Assembly: GCF_023375815.1 (NCBI RefSeq)
Contig: NZ_CP067412.1
Span: 3,720,001 to 3,784,000 of the forward strand
Reading direction: 5' to 3'
DNA from: Pseudomonas sp. HS6
GTDB taxonomy: Bacteria > Pseudomonadota > Gammaproteobacteria > Pseudomonadales > Pseudomonadaceae
Length of the DNA stretch: 64,000 bases
The notes beneath the pieces were generated by a model. That model did no database searches. It saw only the letters and a program-made list of their open reading frames with translations, and was not told where the DNA came from. A program made the position numbers and the translations under genes. This document shows, piece by piece, positions 17,838 to 26,634 of this stretch; the first letter of the stretch is position 1, and the number at the start of each line of letters is the position of its first letter.

Positions 17838-20591
17838 TCAGGCGCTGATCTTCGCCTGCGTCGCCAGACGATTGATCGCCCGTTCCAGCTCGTCCAGGGC
17901 GGACGAGGATTTGGGGTCTTCCTGCTTGAGCAAGGTTTCGCTGCGCTGGCAGGCGGCGCGCAATTGCGGAACGCCACAGTAGCGGGTGGCGCCGTGCAGG
18001 CGATGGACCCGTTCGATCAGGCCGTTCTGATCCTGATTGTCGCGGGCTGTGCGAATGGCTTCGCGGTCGGCCTCGAGCGAGGCCAGCAGCATTGCCAACA
18101 TGTCTGCCGCCAGATCCGCCTTGCCGGCGGCAAGACGCAAGCCTTCTTCGTGATCAAGGACTGGCAGGTCCTGATGACCCACCAGACTTTCACCACCACG
18201 GTCCGGTGCCTGATTGCGCAGCGCCAGTCCCGTCCATTTCAACACCACTTGCGCCAGTTGCCGCTCACTGATCGGTTTGGTCAGGTAGTCGTCCATGCCG
18301 CTTTGCAGCAGTGCGCGCTTTTCGTTGGCCATGGCGTGGGCGGTGAGGGCGACGATCGGCAGCGGCGTGCAATGGCGTTCGCTTTCCCACTGACGGATTG
18401 TCTCGGTGCTCTGACGTCCGTCCATGCCCGGCATCTGCACGTCCATCAGCACCAGGTCGAAGGTTTCGCTCTGTACAGCTTTGACCGCCGCATAGCCGCT
18501 TTCGACGGCCAGCACCTTGGCGCCCATGTCTTCGAGCAGGGTCTGCACCAGCAACAGGTTGGCCGGGTTGTCGTCGACACACAGCACTTTCGGGGCACGG
18601 CTCGACAACGGTTCGCCGGGTTCGCTGCGCGTCTGGCGCGGGTTGACCATGTCCGACAGCGCCCGACGCAATTTGCGCGTGCAGGCCGGTTTGGACTGAA
18701 GCTGGCTGTGCGGGTTGGGCACCGACAGATGGAACAGCGTCAATTCGGTGGTCGGGCACAACACCAGTACCCGACACCCGAGGTGTTCCAGATCCCAGAT
18801 GTGCTGGTTGAGTCGTTCCGGCGGCATGTCGTTGCTGGTGATGCCGAGCACCGCCAGATCGATGGCCTGATCGGTCTGGTGGGCGCCGGTGACGCCATTG
18901 GTCAGGCTTTCCAGGGTATTGAACGGTGTGACGTCGAGTCCGCAGTCTTCCAGTTGATGCTGTAACGCCTGACGCGCCAGTTCGTGGTTTTCCAGTACCG
19001 CCACCCGGCGGCCGAGCAACGGCGCGGCGGGCAGGTCTTCGGCATCGTCGCGGGTCTTGGGCAGGCTCAGGCTGATCCAGAATTCCGAACCTTCGCCCGG
19101 GGTGCTATCGACGCCGATTTCGCCGCCCATCTGTTCGATCAGACGCTTGGAAATCACCAGCCCCAGACCGGTACCGCCGGGCTGGCGCGACAGCGAGTTG
19201 TCCGCCTGGCTGAAGGCCTGGAACAAGGCGCGCACGTCCTGGTTCGACAGGCCGATGCCGGTGTCCTGAATGCTGATGCGCAGTTGCACGCTGTCTTCGT
19301 GTTCTTCTTCGAGCATGGCGCGGGCGACGATGGTGCCCTCGCGGGTGAACTTGATCGCGTTGCTCACAAGGTTGGTGAGGATCTGCTTGAGCCGCAGTGG
19401 ATCACCGACCAGCGACAACGGTGTGTCGCGATAGACCAGACTCACCAATTCCAACTGCTTGGCGTGGGCCGCGGGGGCGAGGATGGTCAGGGTGTCCTGC
19501 AACAGGTCGCGCAGGTTGAACGGAATATGGTCGAGCACCAGTTTGCCGGCCTCGATCTTCGAGAAGTCGAGGATTTCGTTGATGATCCCCAGCAGGCTGT
19601 CGGCGGACTTTTCGATGGTGCCCAGGTAGTCGAGCTGGCGCGGGGTCAGCTCGCTTTTCTGCAACAGATGAGTGAAGCCGAGGATGCCATTGAGCGGCGT
19701 GCGGATTTCGTGGCTCATGTTGGCGAGGAACTCGGACTTGATCCGGCTCGCTTCCAGAGCTTCCTTGCGGGCCAGATCCAGTTCGATGTTCTGGATCTCG
19801 ATGGTCTCCAGGTTCTGGCGCACGTCTTCGGTGGCCTGATCGACGCTGTGCTGCAATTCTTCCCGGGCGTTTTGCAGGGTGCCGGCCATGCGGTTGATGC
19901 CAGATGCCAATTCATCCAGTTCCTGGCTGCCGAGGGGCGGCAGGCGGGTTTCCAGATGACCGTCCTTGAGTTGCGCGACGGCCTGTTTGATCTGGCTGAT
20001 CGGGCGATTGATCGTGCGGCCCATGCGCAGGGCCAGCAGGGCGGCGCCCGCCAGTCCCGCAGCAATCAGCAACAGGCTGGCGAACAGGCTTCGATAACCA
20101 CGCAGCAACATGCCGTTGTGCGACAGTTCCAGTTCGACCCAGCCGAGCAGGCGATCCGACTCTTGAGGGATCAGTTCGCCGGCGAGGTTGCGGTGCTTGC
20201 CGAACACTGGCAGCAGATAGCGGGTGGCGTCGTTGCCGCTGCGCCGCAGCAGTTGCGTGCTGTCGCCGCTGGGGGCCTGGTTGAGCATGGTCGGGCCGGC
20301 GTGGGCCAGCGGCGAACGGTCGGGTGCGAGGAAGGTCACCGCGCGCACGTCCGGTTGCTCCAGGGACTGGGTGGCGATGCGCTCAAGCAGTTCGGCATCC
20401 CCGTGGCCCATGGCCGGCGCCACCAGCGGAGCGAGTTGCTCGGCGATCATTTCGCCGCGCTGCATCAATTGGGCCTGCAGGTCGGATTGCTGCGTCCAGG
20501 TGAAATAGCCGCCCAGCACCAGTGCCATCAGGCTGGTTGGCAACAGGGTCAGCAATAACACACGACCTTTGATTCCCAGTTTCTTGAGCAC
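17838..20591 (-). CDS. gacS: Hybrid sensor kinase GacS
   Basis: A 917-residue tripartite kinase that, with GacA, switches on the RsmX/Y/Z small RNAs and so secondary metabolism, biofilm and virulence traits. Order of parts: membrane helix at ~11-32; periplasmic domain; helix at ~165-187; HAMP; dimerisation domain with the phosphorylated histidine in [10 protein letters not shown] near 294; ATPase domain (GTGLGLVIS); a poorly conserved middle segment; receiver domain with the aspartate in [13 protein letters not shown] near 718; C-terminal HPt domain with [12 protein letters not shown]. The start is a GTG with AGGAG six bases upstream, giving (M)[12 protein letters not shown] and the length usual for fluorescent pseudomonads. 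An upstream in-frame ATG five codons earlier overlaps that ribosome site. All modules look intact. Confidence 0.96.
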   Translation of the reverse strand: MLKKLGIKGRVLLLTLLPTSLMALVLGGYFTWTQQSDLQAQLMQRGEMIAEQLAPLVAPAMGHGDAELLERIATQSLEQPDVRAVTFLAPDRSPLAHAGPTMLNQAPSGDSTQLLRRSGNDATRYLLPVFGKHRNLAGELIPQESDRLLGWVELELSHNGMLLRGYRSLFASLLLIAAGLAGAALLALRMGRTINRPISQIKQAVAQLKDGHLETRLPPLGSQELDELASGINRMAGTLQNAREELQHSVDQATEDVRQNLETIEIQNIELDLARKEALEASRIKSEFLANMSHEIRTPLNGILGFTHLLQKSELTPRQLDYLGTIEKSADSLLGIINEILDFSKIEAGKLVLDHIPFNLRDLLQDTLTILAPAAHAKQLELVSLVYRDTPLSLVGDPLRLKQILTNLVSNAIKFTREGTIVARAMLEEEHEDSVQLRISIQDTGIGLSNQDVRALFQAFSQADNSLSRQPGGTGLGLVISKRLIEQMGGEIGVDSTPGEGSEFWISLSLPKTRDDAEDLPAAPLLGRRVAVLENHELARQALQHQLEDCGLDVTPFNTLESLTNGVTGAHQTDQAIDLAVLGITSNDMPPERLNQHIWDLEHLGCRVLVLCPTTELTLFHLSVPNPHSQLQSKPACTRKLRRALSDMVNPRQTRSEPGEPLSSRAPKVLCVDDNPANLLLVQTLLEDMGAKVLAVESGYAAVKAVQSETFDLVLMDVQMPGMDGRQSTETIRQWESERHCTPLPIVALTAHAMANEKRALLQSGMDDYLTKPISERQLAQVVLKWTGLALRNQAPDRGGESLVGHQDLPVLDHEEGLRLAAGKADLAADMLAMLLASLEADREAIRTARDNQDQNGLIERVHRLHGATRYCGVPQLRAACQRSETLLKQEDPKSSSALDELERAINRLATQAKISA

Positions 20592-20807
20592 GCCTATCTC
20601 CTGCATCCCGCTGATCGTTGACTCACACGTGCTTCCGGCACGCGGCATGGGCGCAGTGTAGCGATTTGCTTGCGGGCATTCCCGGGAAAAATCATGTCGT
20701 GATCCGTCGTTTTGGCGCCGGTCATTTGTCCGAGAGGTCAACCTTGGGTTGCCGGGCAGCGGGCAATCTTGAATAATCGCCCAACTGAGAATTATTTGCA
20801 GATAGTC

Positions 20808-21530
20808 ATGACTCCTGTCTCTGTAGGCCAGCCACGCATTCTTTCCATCGAGGACGATCCCGTGCTCGGTGCCTATGTTCACGAACAATTGGGACGCAGC
20901 GGCTTCCAGGTCACCTGGTGCCAGAACGGCAGCGAGGGCCTGAGCATCGCCCGGCGCCAGCCGTTCGATGTGGTGTTGATGGATATTCTGCTGCCGGGGC
21001 TCGACGGCCTGAACGTGCTGACGCAACTGCGTCAGAGTCACTCCACGCCGGTGCTGCTGATGTCGGCACTGGGGGCCGAGGCCGATCGCATCAGCGGTTT
21101 TCGCCTGGGGGCTGACGACTATCTGCCCAAACCGTTCAGCATGGCCGAGTTGCATGTGCGGATCGAAGCGATCCTGCGTCGGGTCGCTCTCGACCGGCGC
21201 CCGGCCGTCAGCGTTGAGCCAGCGGCGGCGGGCGGTCTGCACTTCGACGACGAGCAGTGCGAAGTGTCTTACTGCAATCAACCGGCCGGTCTGACCCGCA
21301 GCGAATACCGCTTGCTCGAAACCCTCAATCGCAATGACGAGGAAGTGCTGAGCAAGGCCTTCCTTTATCAGCACGTTCTTCAGCGCGGCTACGCGGCCCA
21401 CGACCGCAGCCTCGACATGCACATCAGTCAGATCCGTCGCAAACTCAAATCGATCGGCTACACCGAGCGTGAAGTGCGCACGGTGTGGGGCAAGGGCTAC
21501 GTACTGAGCGCCGTCGATGAAGGTGTCTGA
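20808..21530 (+). CDS. OmpR-family response regulator (PirR-like position)
   Basis: A 240-residue regulator. The receiver domain (residues ~12-125) has the acidic pair SIEDDP, the aspartate in VVLMDILLPGLDG and the lysine in LPKPFS. The winged-helix domain ends with IRRKLKSIGYTEREVRTVWGKGYV, cut here to its last motif VWGKGYV. By order (gacS, this pair, cysM) it corresponds to P. aeruginosa PA0929/PirR, which activates the ferric-enterobactin receptor pirA. No pirA lies downstream here, so the target may differ. No clear ribosome site is seen before the ATG. The kinase gene overlaps its end by 14 bp. Confidence 0.88.
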   Translation: MTPVSVGQPRILSIEDDPVLGAYVHEQLGRSGFQVTWCQNGSEGLSIARRQPFDVVLMDILLPGLDGLNVLTQLRQSHSTPVLLMSALGAEADRISGFRLGADDYLPKPFSMAELHVRIEAILRRVALDRRPAVSVEPAAAGGLHFDDEQCEVSYCNQPAGLTRSEYRLLETLNRNDEEVLSKAFLYQHVLQRGYAAHDRSLDMHISQIRRKLKSIGYTEREVRTVWGKGYVLSAVDEGV

Positions 21531-22941
21531 CCTGCCGGGCCGGCATTCACTGTTCTGGAAGCTCGCCTGCCTGCTGGTGGCGTTCTGTCTGTTGATGATC
21601 TGGCTGAGCTGGTCCTGGGGGCGCTATATGGAGGAGCGCAACCAGTTCCTCTCCGACGAGGCACGCGGCACGCTCGCGCGTTATGCCGCCGAAGCCGAAG
21701 AGGCATGGCGGCAGGATCGACGTGTTGGCGTTGACCGCTGGTTGCAGAGCATGGAATTGCGCGAGGCCGGTTGGGTCGGCGTGATCGGCGGCAACTTGCA
21801 GTCACTGAGCAGTGATCCGCTGAACGAAAAGGAAATCCAGCACCTGACTTTTTTGCGCGGACTTGATTGGCCGATTCATAAACAGGGCCGGCCATGGCTG
21901 CGTGTTCCGTTCCCGACAGAGCCGGCCGCTGGCAGCCTGGTCATCGAGTTGCCTGAGCGATTCCTGCCGGGCAAGTACCGAGTGTTCTGGCGGGTGATCA
22001 CCAACGGCGTGATTCCCGGCCTGTTCACCCTGTTGCTGTGTGTTGGTCTGTATCGCTTGCTGGTGGTGCCGCTGAACAACCTGCGCGAGCAGGCCAACGC
22101 GTGGCGCGCCGATCAATTGAATGTGCGGCTGTCGAGCGGCATTACCCAGCGGCCGGATGAGCTCGGTGAACTGGCCCGGGCCTTCGACTCGATGTCCGAA
22201 CGCCTGCAGTCGACCGTTGCCCTGCAACAGCAATTGTTGCGCGACCTGTCCCATGAGCTGCGCACCCCCCTGAGTCGTCTGCGGGTGGCCAGCGAAAGCG
22301 AGCAGGATCTGTTGCCATTGCGCGAACGCATCGGTCGTGAAGTCGATGGCATGCAGCGGCTGGTGGAGGACACCCTGCAACTGGCCTGGCTCGAAACCGA
22401 ACGCGCACCGCTGCCGGACGAAGCGATCCAGATCCAGGCCCTGTGGGAAATGCTCACGGAAAACGCCTGTTACGAAAGTTGCTGTCCGGTAGGGCAGTTG
22501 CAATGTGCGGTGGAGGCATCGTGCTGGGTGCGCGGCAATCTCAATACCCTGGCCCAGGCGCTGGAAAACATCCTGCGCAATGCGATCCGACATTCTCCAG
22601 CGGGCGGCATCGTGCGGCTGGATGGCCGGCGTGACGGGGACTACTGGCATCTATGGCTGGAGGACGAGGGCGGCGGTGTGGCCGAGGCGGATCTGGAGCG
22701 GATCTTCTCGCCGTTCACCCGACTCGATGGTTCGCGACCGGGGGATGGGGGATTCGGTCTGGGGCTGAGCATTGCGAGGAATGCGGTGCAGCGCCAGGGT
22801 GGGATGTTGTGGGCCGAGAACGGTCAGTCAGGGTTGCGATTGAATTTGCGGTTGGTAGCGGATGACAGTGCCGTCACTCCCGACGCCTTTGCTGGCAAGC
22901 CAGCTCCTGTGGTGGATGTGTGTCGCCCGCATCCAGTGTGA
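21517..22941 (+). CDS. Sensor histidine kinase (PirS-like position), with repeat-encoded tail
   Basis: A 474-residue kinase. Membrane helices lie at ~14-32 and ~163-185 around a periplasmic domain of about 130 residues; then HAMP, the phosphorylated histidine in LSHELRTPLSRLR near 245, and the ATPase domain with ENILRNAIRH, DEGGGV and GFGLGLSIARN. It is the partner of the overlapping regulator gene. The last ~20 residues (AFAGKPAPVVDV...) are unlike kinase sequence and are encoded by a REP arm, so the original stop codon has apparently been replaced by an inserted repeat. It corresponds to PirS by position only. Confidence 0.88.
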   Translation: MKVSDLPGRHSLFWKLACLLVAFCLLMIWLSWSWGRYMEERNQFLSDEARGTLARYAAEAEEAWRQDRRVGVDRWLQSMELREAGWVGVIGGNLQSLSSDPLNEKEIQHLTFLRGLDWPIHKQGRPWLRVPFPTEPAAGSLVIELPERFLPGKYRVFWRVITNGVIPGLFTLLLCVGLYRLLVVPLNNLREQANAWRADQLNVRLSSGITQRPDELGELARAFDSMSERLQSTVALQQQLLRDLSHELRTPLSRLRVASESEQDLLPLRERIGREVDGMQRLVEDTLQLAWLETERAPLPDEAIQIQALWEMLTENACYESCCPVGQLQCAVEASCWVRGNLNTLAQALENILRNAIRHSPAGGIVRLDGRRDGDYWHLWLEDEGGGVAEADLERIFSPFTRLDGSRPGDGGFGLGLSIARNAVQRQGGMLWAENGQSGLRLNLRLVADDSAVTPDAFAGKPAPVVDVCRPHPV

Positions 22942-22984
22942 AAAGCTCTCTTCGTTTGTAGGAGCGAGCCTGCTCGCGATGAAG
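22885..22984. repeat. Mixed REP pair overlapping the end of the kinase gene
   Basis: Left arm 22885-22912 is of the GCTGGCAAGCCAGCTCC class and lies inside the kinase reading frame. Right arm 22957-22984 is of the other class (GGAGCGAGCCTGCTCGCG). The two arms are therefore not inverses of each other, unlike the other pairs here. Confidence 0.8.
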
Positions 22985-23123
22985 TCTTCACAGTCCTCCA
23001 TGACCTGTTTTGTCGGAGCACTCTGGGGTTTTTGTGCGATGTTTCCGAAGGGTAACGGACGGTCATTTCAGGCTTCCTTGAACGTTTAAGCTCAGGCTTC
23101 AAATGATCCTCAAGGAGTCTTGC

Positions 23124-24146
23124 ATGACTGCCCCTAACGTTTCCGACAACTCATCCTGCGATCGTTTCAACGAAGTGCTCGCGTTGATAAGCAGTGCCAG
23201 GCACCAGGCGATGCAGGCAGTCAATACCCGGCTGATCGAGTTGTACTGGCAGGTCGGTGCCCATATCAGTCGCAAGATTGAACTGGCTGAATGGGGCGAT
23301 TCGGTCGTCGGTCAATTGGCTGAACATCTGGCCCAGACGCAACCGGGGTTGCGCGGTTTTACTCGGCGTAACCTGTTTCGCATGCGCCAGTTTTACGAGG
23401 CTTACCGGGATAATGAAAAAGTGTCAGCACTGCTGACACAATTGCCTTGGACCCAAAATCTGCTCATTTTGACTCAAAGTAAGCTTCCCGAAGAGCGCGA
23501 GTTCTATCTAAGGTTGGCCATCCAGGAAAAGTGGTCGACGCGAGAACTGGAACGCCAATTCAAAGCTGCCCTGTTTGAGCGAACCATCACTGAACCGGCA
23601 AAAGTCTCCACTGTACTGAAGCAGACTCATCCCTCTGCACTCGAGATTTTCCGCGATTCCTACATGGTCGAATTCCTCGACTTGCCGGGCGCTCACGCCG
23701 AAACCGATCTTCATCAAGGATTGCTATCGCGCCTCAAGGAATTCCTGATCGAGCTGGGACGTGACTTTTGTTTTGTGGGTTCCGAATATCCTTTACAAGT
23801 CGGTGGACGGGATTTCGCCCTGGACTTGCTGTTCTTCCACCGCGGTCTCAACTGTCTGGTGGCGATCGAGCTCAAGGTCGGGCGCTTCGAGCCAGAGTAT
23901 CTGGGCAAACTCGACTTCTATCTGGAAGCGTTGGACCGAAATGCACGCAAGCCCCACGAAAACCCTGCAATCGGCGTACTGCTCTGTGCCAGCAAGGAAG
24001 ACGAAGTGGTGGAGTACGCACTTAATCGCAGCCTTTCACCCGCATTGATTGCCGAATATCAGGTGCAACTGCCGGACAAGCAGCTTCTGCAGGCCAAACT
24101 TCATGAGTTCTATGCTTTGAATGTTGCGCAGTCAGAGGAGGCTTGA
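23124..24146 (+). CDS. YhcG/DUF1016 family PD-(D/E)XK nuclease-like protein
   Basis: A 340-residue protein of the YhcG family. The N-terminal DUF1016 domain (RHQAMQAVNTRLIELYWQVG, then FTRRNLFRMRQFYEAY) is a helical, winged-helix-like region. The C-terminal domain has the nuclease-like core: FALDLLFFHRGLNCLVAIEL, where the aspartate and the E-x-K of AIELKVG match a PD-(D/E)XK site, followed by LDFYLEALD. Family members are sometimes found with restriction systems, but this one stands alone. CAAGGAGTCTTGC precedes the ATG. It sits between the PirRS-like pair and cysM, where P. aeruginosa has pirA, and appears to be an accessory gene. Confidence 0.88.
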   Translation: MTAPNVSDNSSCDRFNEVLALISSARHQAMQAVNTRLIELYWQVGAHISRKIELAEWGDSVVGQLAEHLAQTQPGLRGFTRRNLFRMRQFYEAYRDNEKVSALLTQLPWTQNLLILTQSKLPEEREFYLRLAIQEKWSTRELERQFKAALFERTITEPAKVSTVLKQTHPSALEIFRDSYMVEFLDLPGAHAETDLHQGLLSRLKEFLIELGRDFCFVGSEYPLQVGGRDFALDLLFFHRGLNCLVAIELKVGRFEPEYLGKLDFYLEALDRNARKPHENPAIGVLLCASKEDEVVEYALNRSLSPALIAEYQVQLPDKQLLQAKLHEFYALNVAQSEEA

Positions 24147-24255
24147 ACTGGCGCCTTATTCCGATAAGCCATAAGCACCACACTTTGCGTGATATGGGCC
24201 GCGCAGGTTTGCCGGTATGATAGGCGCCCCCGCTGTCCGGATTGCGAAAAACGCC

Positions 24256-25158
24256 ATGACCTTGCAGTACCCAACCATCGCCGATTGCGTCGGCAACACG
24301 CCGCTGGTGCGTTTGCAGCGCCTGCCCGGTGTCACCAGCAACACCCTATTGCTCAAGCTCGAAGGGAACAACCCTGCGGGTTCGGTCAAGGATCGTCCGG
24401 CGCTGTCGATGATCACCCGTGCCGAGTTGCGCGGGCAGATCCACGCCGGCGATACGCTGATCGAAGCGACTTCGGGCAACACCGGGATCGCGTTGGCGAT
24501 GGCTGCCGCGATCAAGGGTTACAAAATGATCCTGATCATGCCGGACAACTCCAGTGCCGAGCGTAAGGCGGCGATGACCGCTTATGGCGCGGAGCTGATT
24601 CTGGTCAGCCAGGAAGAGGGCATGGAAGGCGCTCGCGATCTGGCCCAGCGGATGGAAGCCGAAGGCCGTGGCAAGGTGCTTGATCAGTTCGCCAACGGCG
24701 ACAATCCCGAAGCACACTACACCACCACCGGCCCGGAAATCTGGCGTCAGACCCAGGGCACCATTACTCATTTCGTCAGCTCCATGGGGACCACCGGGAC
24801 TATCATGGGCGTGTCGCGCTACCTGAAAGAGCAGAGCGACAACGTGCAGATCATCGGCCTGCAACCGATGGAAGGCTCGGCCATTCCCGGCATCCGCCGC
24901 TGGCCGCAGGAATACCTGCCGAAGATCTATCAGGCTGATCGTGTCGACCGCATCGTCGACATGGCGCAAAGCGAAGCCGAAGACGTCACCCGCCGTCTGG
25001 CCCGCGAAGAAGGCATCTTCTGCGGTGTGTCTTCGGGTGGTGCGGTGGCGGCGATGTTGCGCCTGTCCAAAGAAGTTGAAAACGCGGTGATCGTCGCGAT
25101 CATCTGTGACCGTGGCGACCGATACCTGTCGACCGGCATTTTCGACGCGGCCAACTGA
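24256..25158 (+). CDS. cysM: Cysteine synthase B (O-acetylserine sulfhydrylase B)
   Basis: A 300-residue PLP enzyme that makes cysteine from O-acetylserine and sulphide or thiosulphate. The PLP lysine is in [12 protein letters not shown]; the substrate loop [14 protein letters not shown] and the phosphate loop [10 protein letters not shown] are both present. Length and the [17 protein letters not shown] block fit CysM rather than CysK. Its stop codon overlaps the rlmD start by one base (TGATG), so the two are co-translated. The family-like N-terminus [10 protein letters not shown] supports the ATG at 24256. Confidence 0.95.
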   Translation: MTLQYPTIADCVGNTPLVRLQRLPGVTSNTLLLKLEGNNPAGSVKDRPALSMITRAELRGQIHAGDTLIEATSGNTGIALAMAAAIKGYKMILIMPDNSSAERKAAMTAYGAELILVSQEEGMEGARDLAQRMEAEGRGKVLDQFANGDNPEAHYTTTGPEIWRQTQGTITHFVSSMGTTGTIMGVSRYLKEQSDNVQIIGLQPMEGSAIPGIRRWPQEYLPKIYQADRVDRIVDMAQSEAEDVTRRLAREEGIFCGVSSGGAVAAMLRLSKEVENAVIVAIICDRGDRYLSTGIFDAAN

Positions 25159-26510
25159 TGGCCAAGCACGAGAGAGGCCTGCGCTTCCAGCCCACCGGCG
25201 GCAGCAAGGCCCCGCAAATCCCGACCGGCAAAAAGCAGCGCTTGAAGATCGAGCGCCTGGCCAATGACGGTCGCGGCATCGCGTTTTTTGAAGGCAAAAC
25301 CTGGTTCGTCCTCGGCGCTTTGGCGGGTGAAGAAGTCGAGGCGCGGGTACTCGGCGCCCACGGCAAAGTGGTCGAGGCGCGCACCGAGCGTGTGTTCACC
25401 GCCAGCGAATTGCGTCGTCCGGCCGCTTGTCAGCACGCCGGTCGTTGTGGCGGTTGCAGCGTTCAGCATTTGCCCCACGGCGAACAGCTTGCCCTGAAAC
25501 AGCGCATGCTCGCCGAGCAATTGTCGCGAGTCGCTGGTGTCGAGCCTGAAGAATGGGCTGCACCATTGACCGGTCCGGAATTCGGTTACCGTCGCCGCGC
25601 CCGGATCGCGGTGCGCTGGGACAGCAAGGCTAAAACACTCGAAGTCGGTTTCCGCGCCGCTGGCAGCCAGGACATTGTGGCGATCAGCGAATGCCCGGTG
25701 CTGGTACAGCCCTTGCAGCCGATCATGACCCGATTGCCGGAGATGCTCCGTCGCCTGAGCAAACCTCAGGCGCTGGGTCATGTCGAATTGTTCAGTGGCT
25801 CGTCCCTGGCCGTCCTGCTGCGTCACATGGCGCCGCTGTCCGAGGCCGACCTGACGATCCTCAAGGACTTCTGCGCATTCCATCAGGCGCAGTTGTGGTT
25901 GCACGGCGAAGACGGGCCGCAACCGGTCGATGTCACGCAATCGCTGGGCTATCGCCTGGAGCCGTGGGATCTGGAACTGGCCTGGCGGCCGGGGGATTTC
26001 ATCCAGGTCAACGCCGGGGTCAACGAAACCATGGTTGCCCAGGCGCTGGAGTGGTTGAAACCGACCGCCGATGAGCGCGTGCTCGACCTGTTCTGCGGCC
26101 TCGGCAATTTTGCCTTGCCGCTGGCCAAGGCCGTGCGCGAAGTAGTAGCGGTCGAAGGCGTGCAGACCATGGTTGATCGCGCCGCAGCCAATGCCGCTAG
26201 TAACAATTTGCATAACACAAAGTTTTTTCAGGCCGATTTATCCCAGCCTTTGACCGATGCCGAGTGGATCGGAAACGGCTTTTCTGCGGTACTCTTGGAC
26301 CCACCGCGTGATGGTGCTTTCGAGGTGGTGCGCAAGCTCGCGACCCTGGGCGCCGAGCGGTTGGTTTATGTGTCGTGCAACCCTGCAACTCTGGCGCGCG
26401 ATACGGTCGAATTGATCAAGCAGGGCTACCGGTTAAAACGTGCCGGGATTCTCGATATGTTTCCTCAGACGGCACATGTCGAGGCCATGGCGTTATTTGA
26501 AGCGAGCTAG
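25158..26510 (+). CDS. rlmD: 23S rRNA (uracil(1939)-C5)-methyltransferase RlmD
   Basis: A 450-residue SAM-dependent RNA methyltransferase, formerly RumA. A TRAM domain ([20 protein letters not shown], and so on) occupies about residues 22-80. The iron-sulphur ligands are visible in [14 protein letters not shown] plus an upstream cysteine. The SAM site is [15 protein letters not shown], and the catalytic cysteine is in [14 protein letters not shown]. It follows cysM with a one-base overlap and precedes relA, an order shared with P. aeruginosa. Confidence 0.95.
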   Translation: MAKHERGLRFQPTGGSKAPQIPTGKKQRLKIERLANDGRGIAFFEGKTWFVLGALAGEEVEARVLGAHGKVVEARTERVFTASELRRPAACQHAGRCGGCSVQHLPHGEQLALKQRMLAEQLSRVAGVEPEEWAAPLTGPEFGYRRRARIAVRWDSKAKTLEVGFRAAGSQDIVAISECPVLVQPLQPIMTRLPEMLRRLSKPQALGHVELFSGSSLAVLLRHMAPLSEADLTILKDFCAFHQAQLWLHGEDGPQPVDVTQSLGYRLEPWDLELAWRPGDFIQVNAGVNETMVAQALEWLKPTADERVLDLFCGLGNFALPLAKAVREVVAVEGVQTMVDRAAANAASNNLHNTKFFQADLSQPLTDAEWIGNGFSAVLLDPPRDGAFEVVRKLATLGAERLVYVSCNPATLARDTVELIKQGYRLKRAGILDMFPQTAHVEAMALFEAS

Positions 26511-26634
26511 GATGGCTCGTCTGATCCGACTGGTCCGCCCGTGCAGCGCTCGTCTTAGCCCCGCGAGTGCGAACGGGCAATACAGGTCAGTGATTTGACG
26601 CATTGAATCTGCGTCGTAGGGAAGGTAAAGCAAG

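Noticed and set aside
18984..20558. Long open frame antisense to gacS
   Set aside because: It lies wholly opposite an intact gacS and its translation has no family pattern; high-GC genes commonly leave such frames open.
20592..21422. N-terminal extension of GacS in frame upstream
   Set aside because: It is antisense to the response-regulator gene, and the GTG at 20591 has its own ribosome site and gives the standard length.
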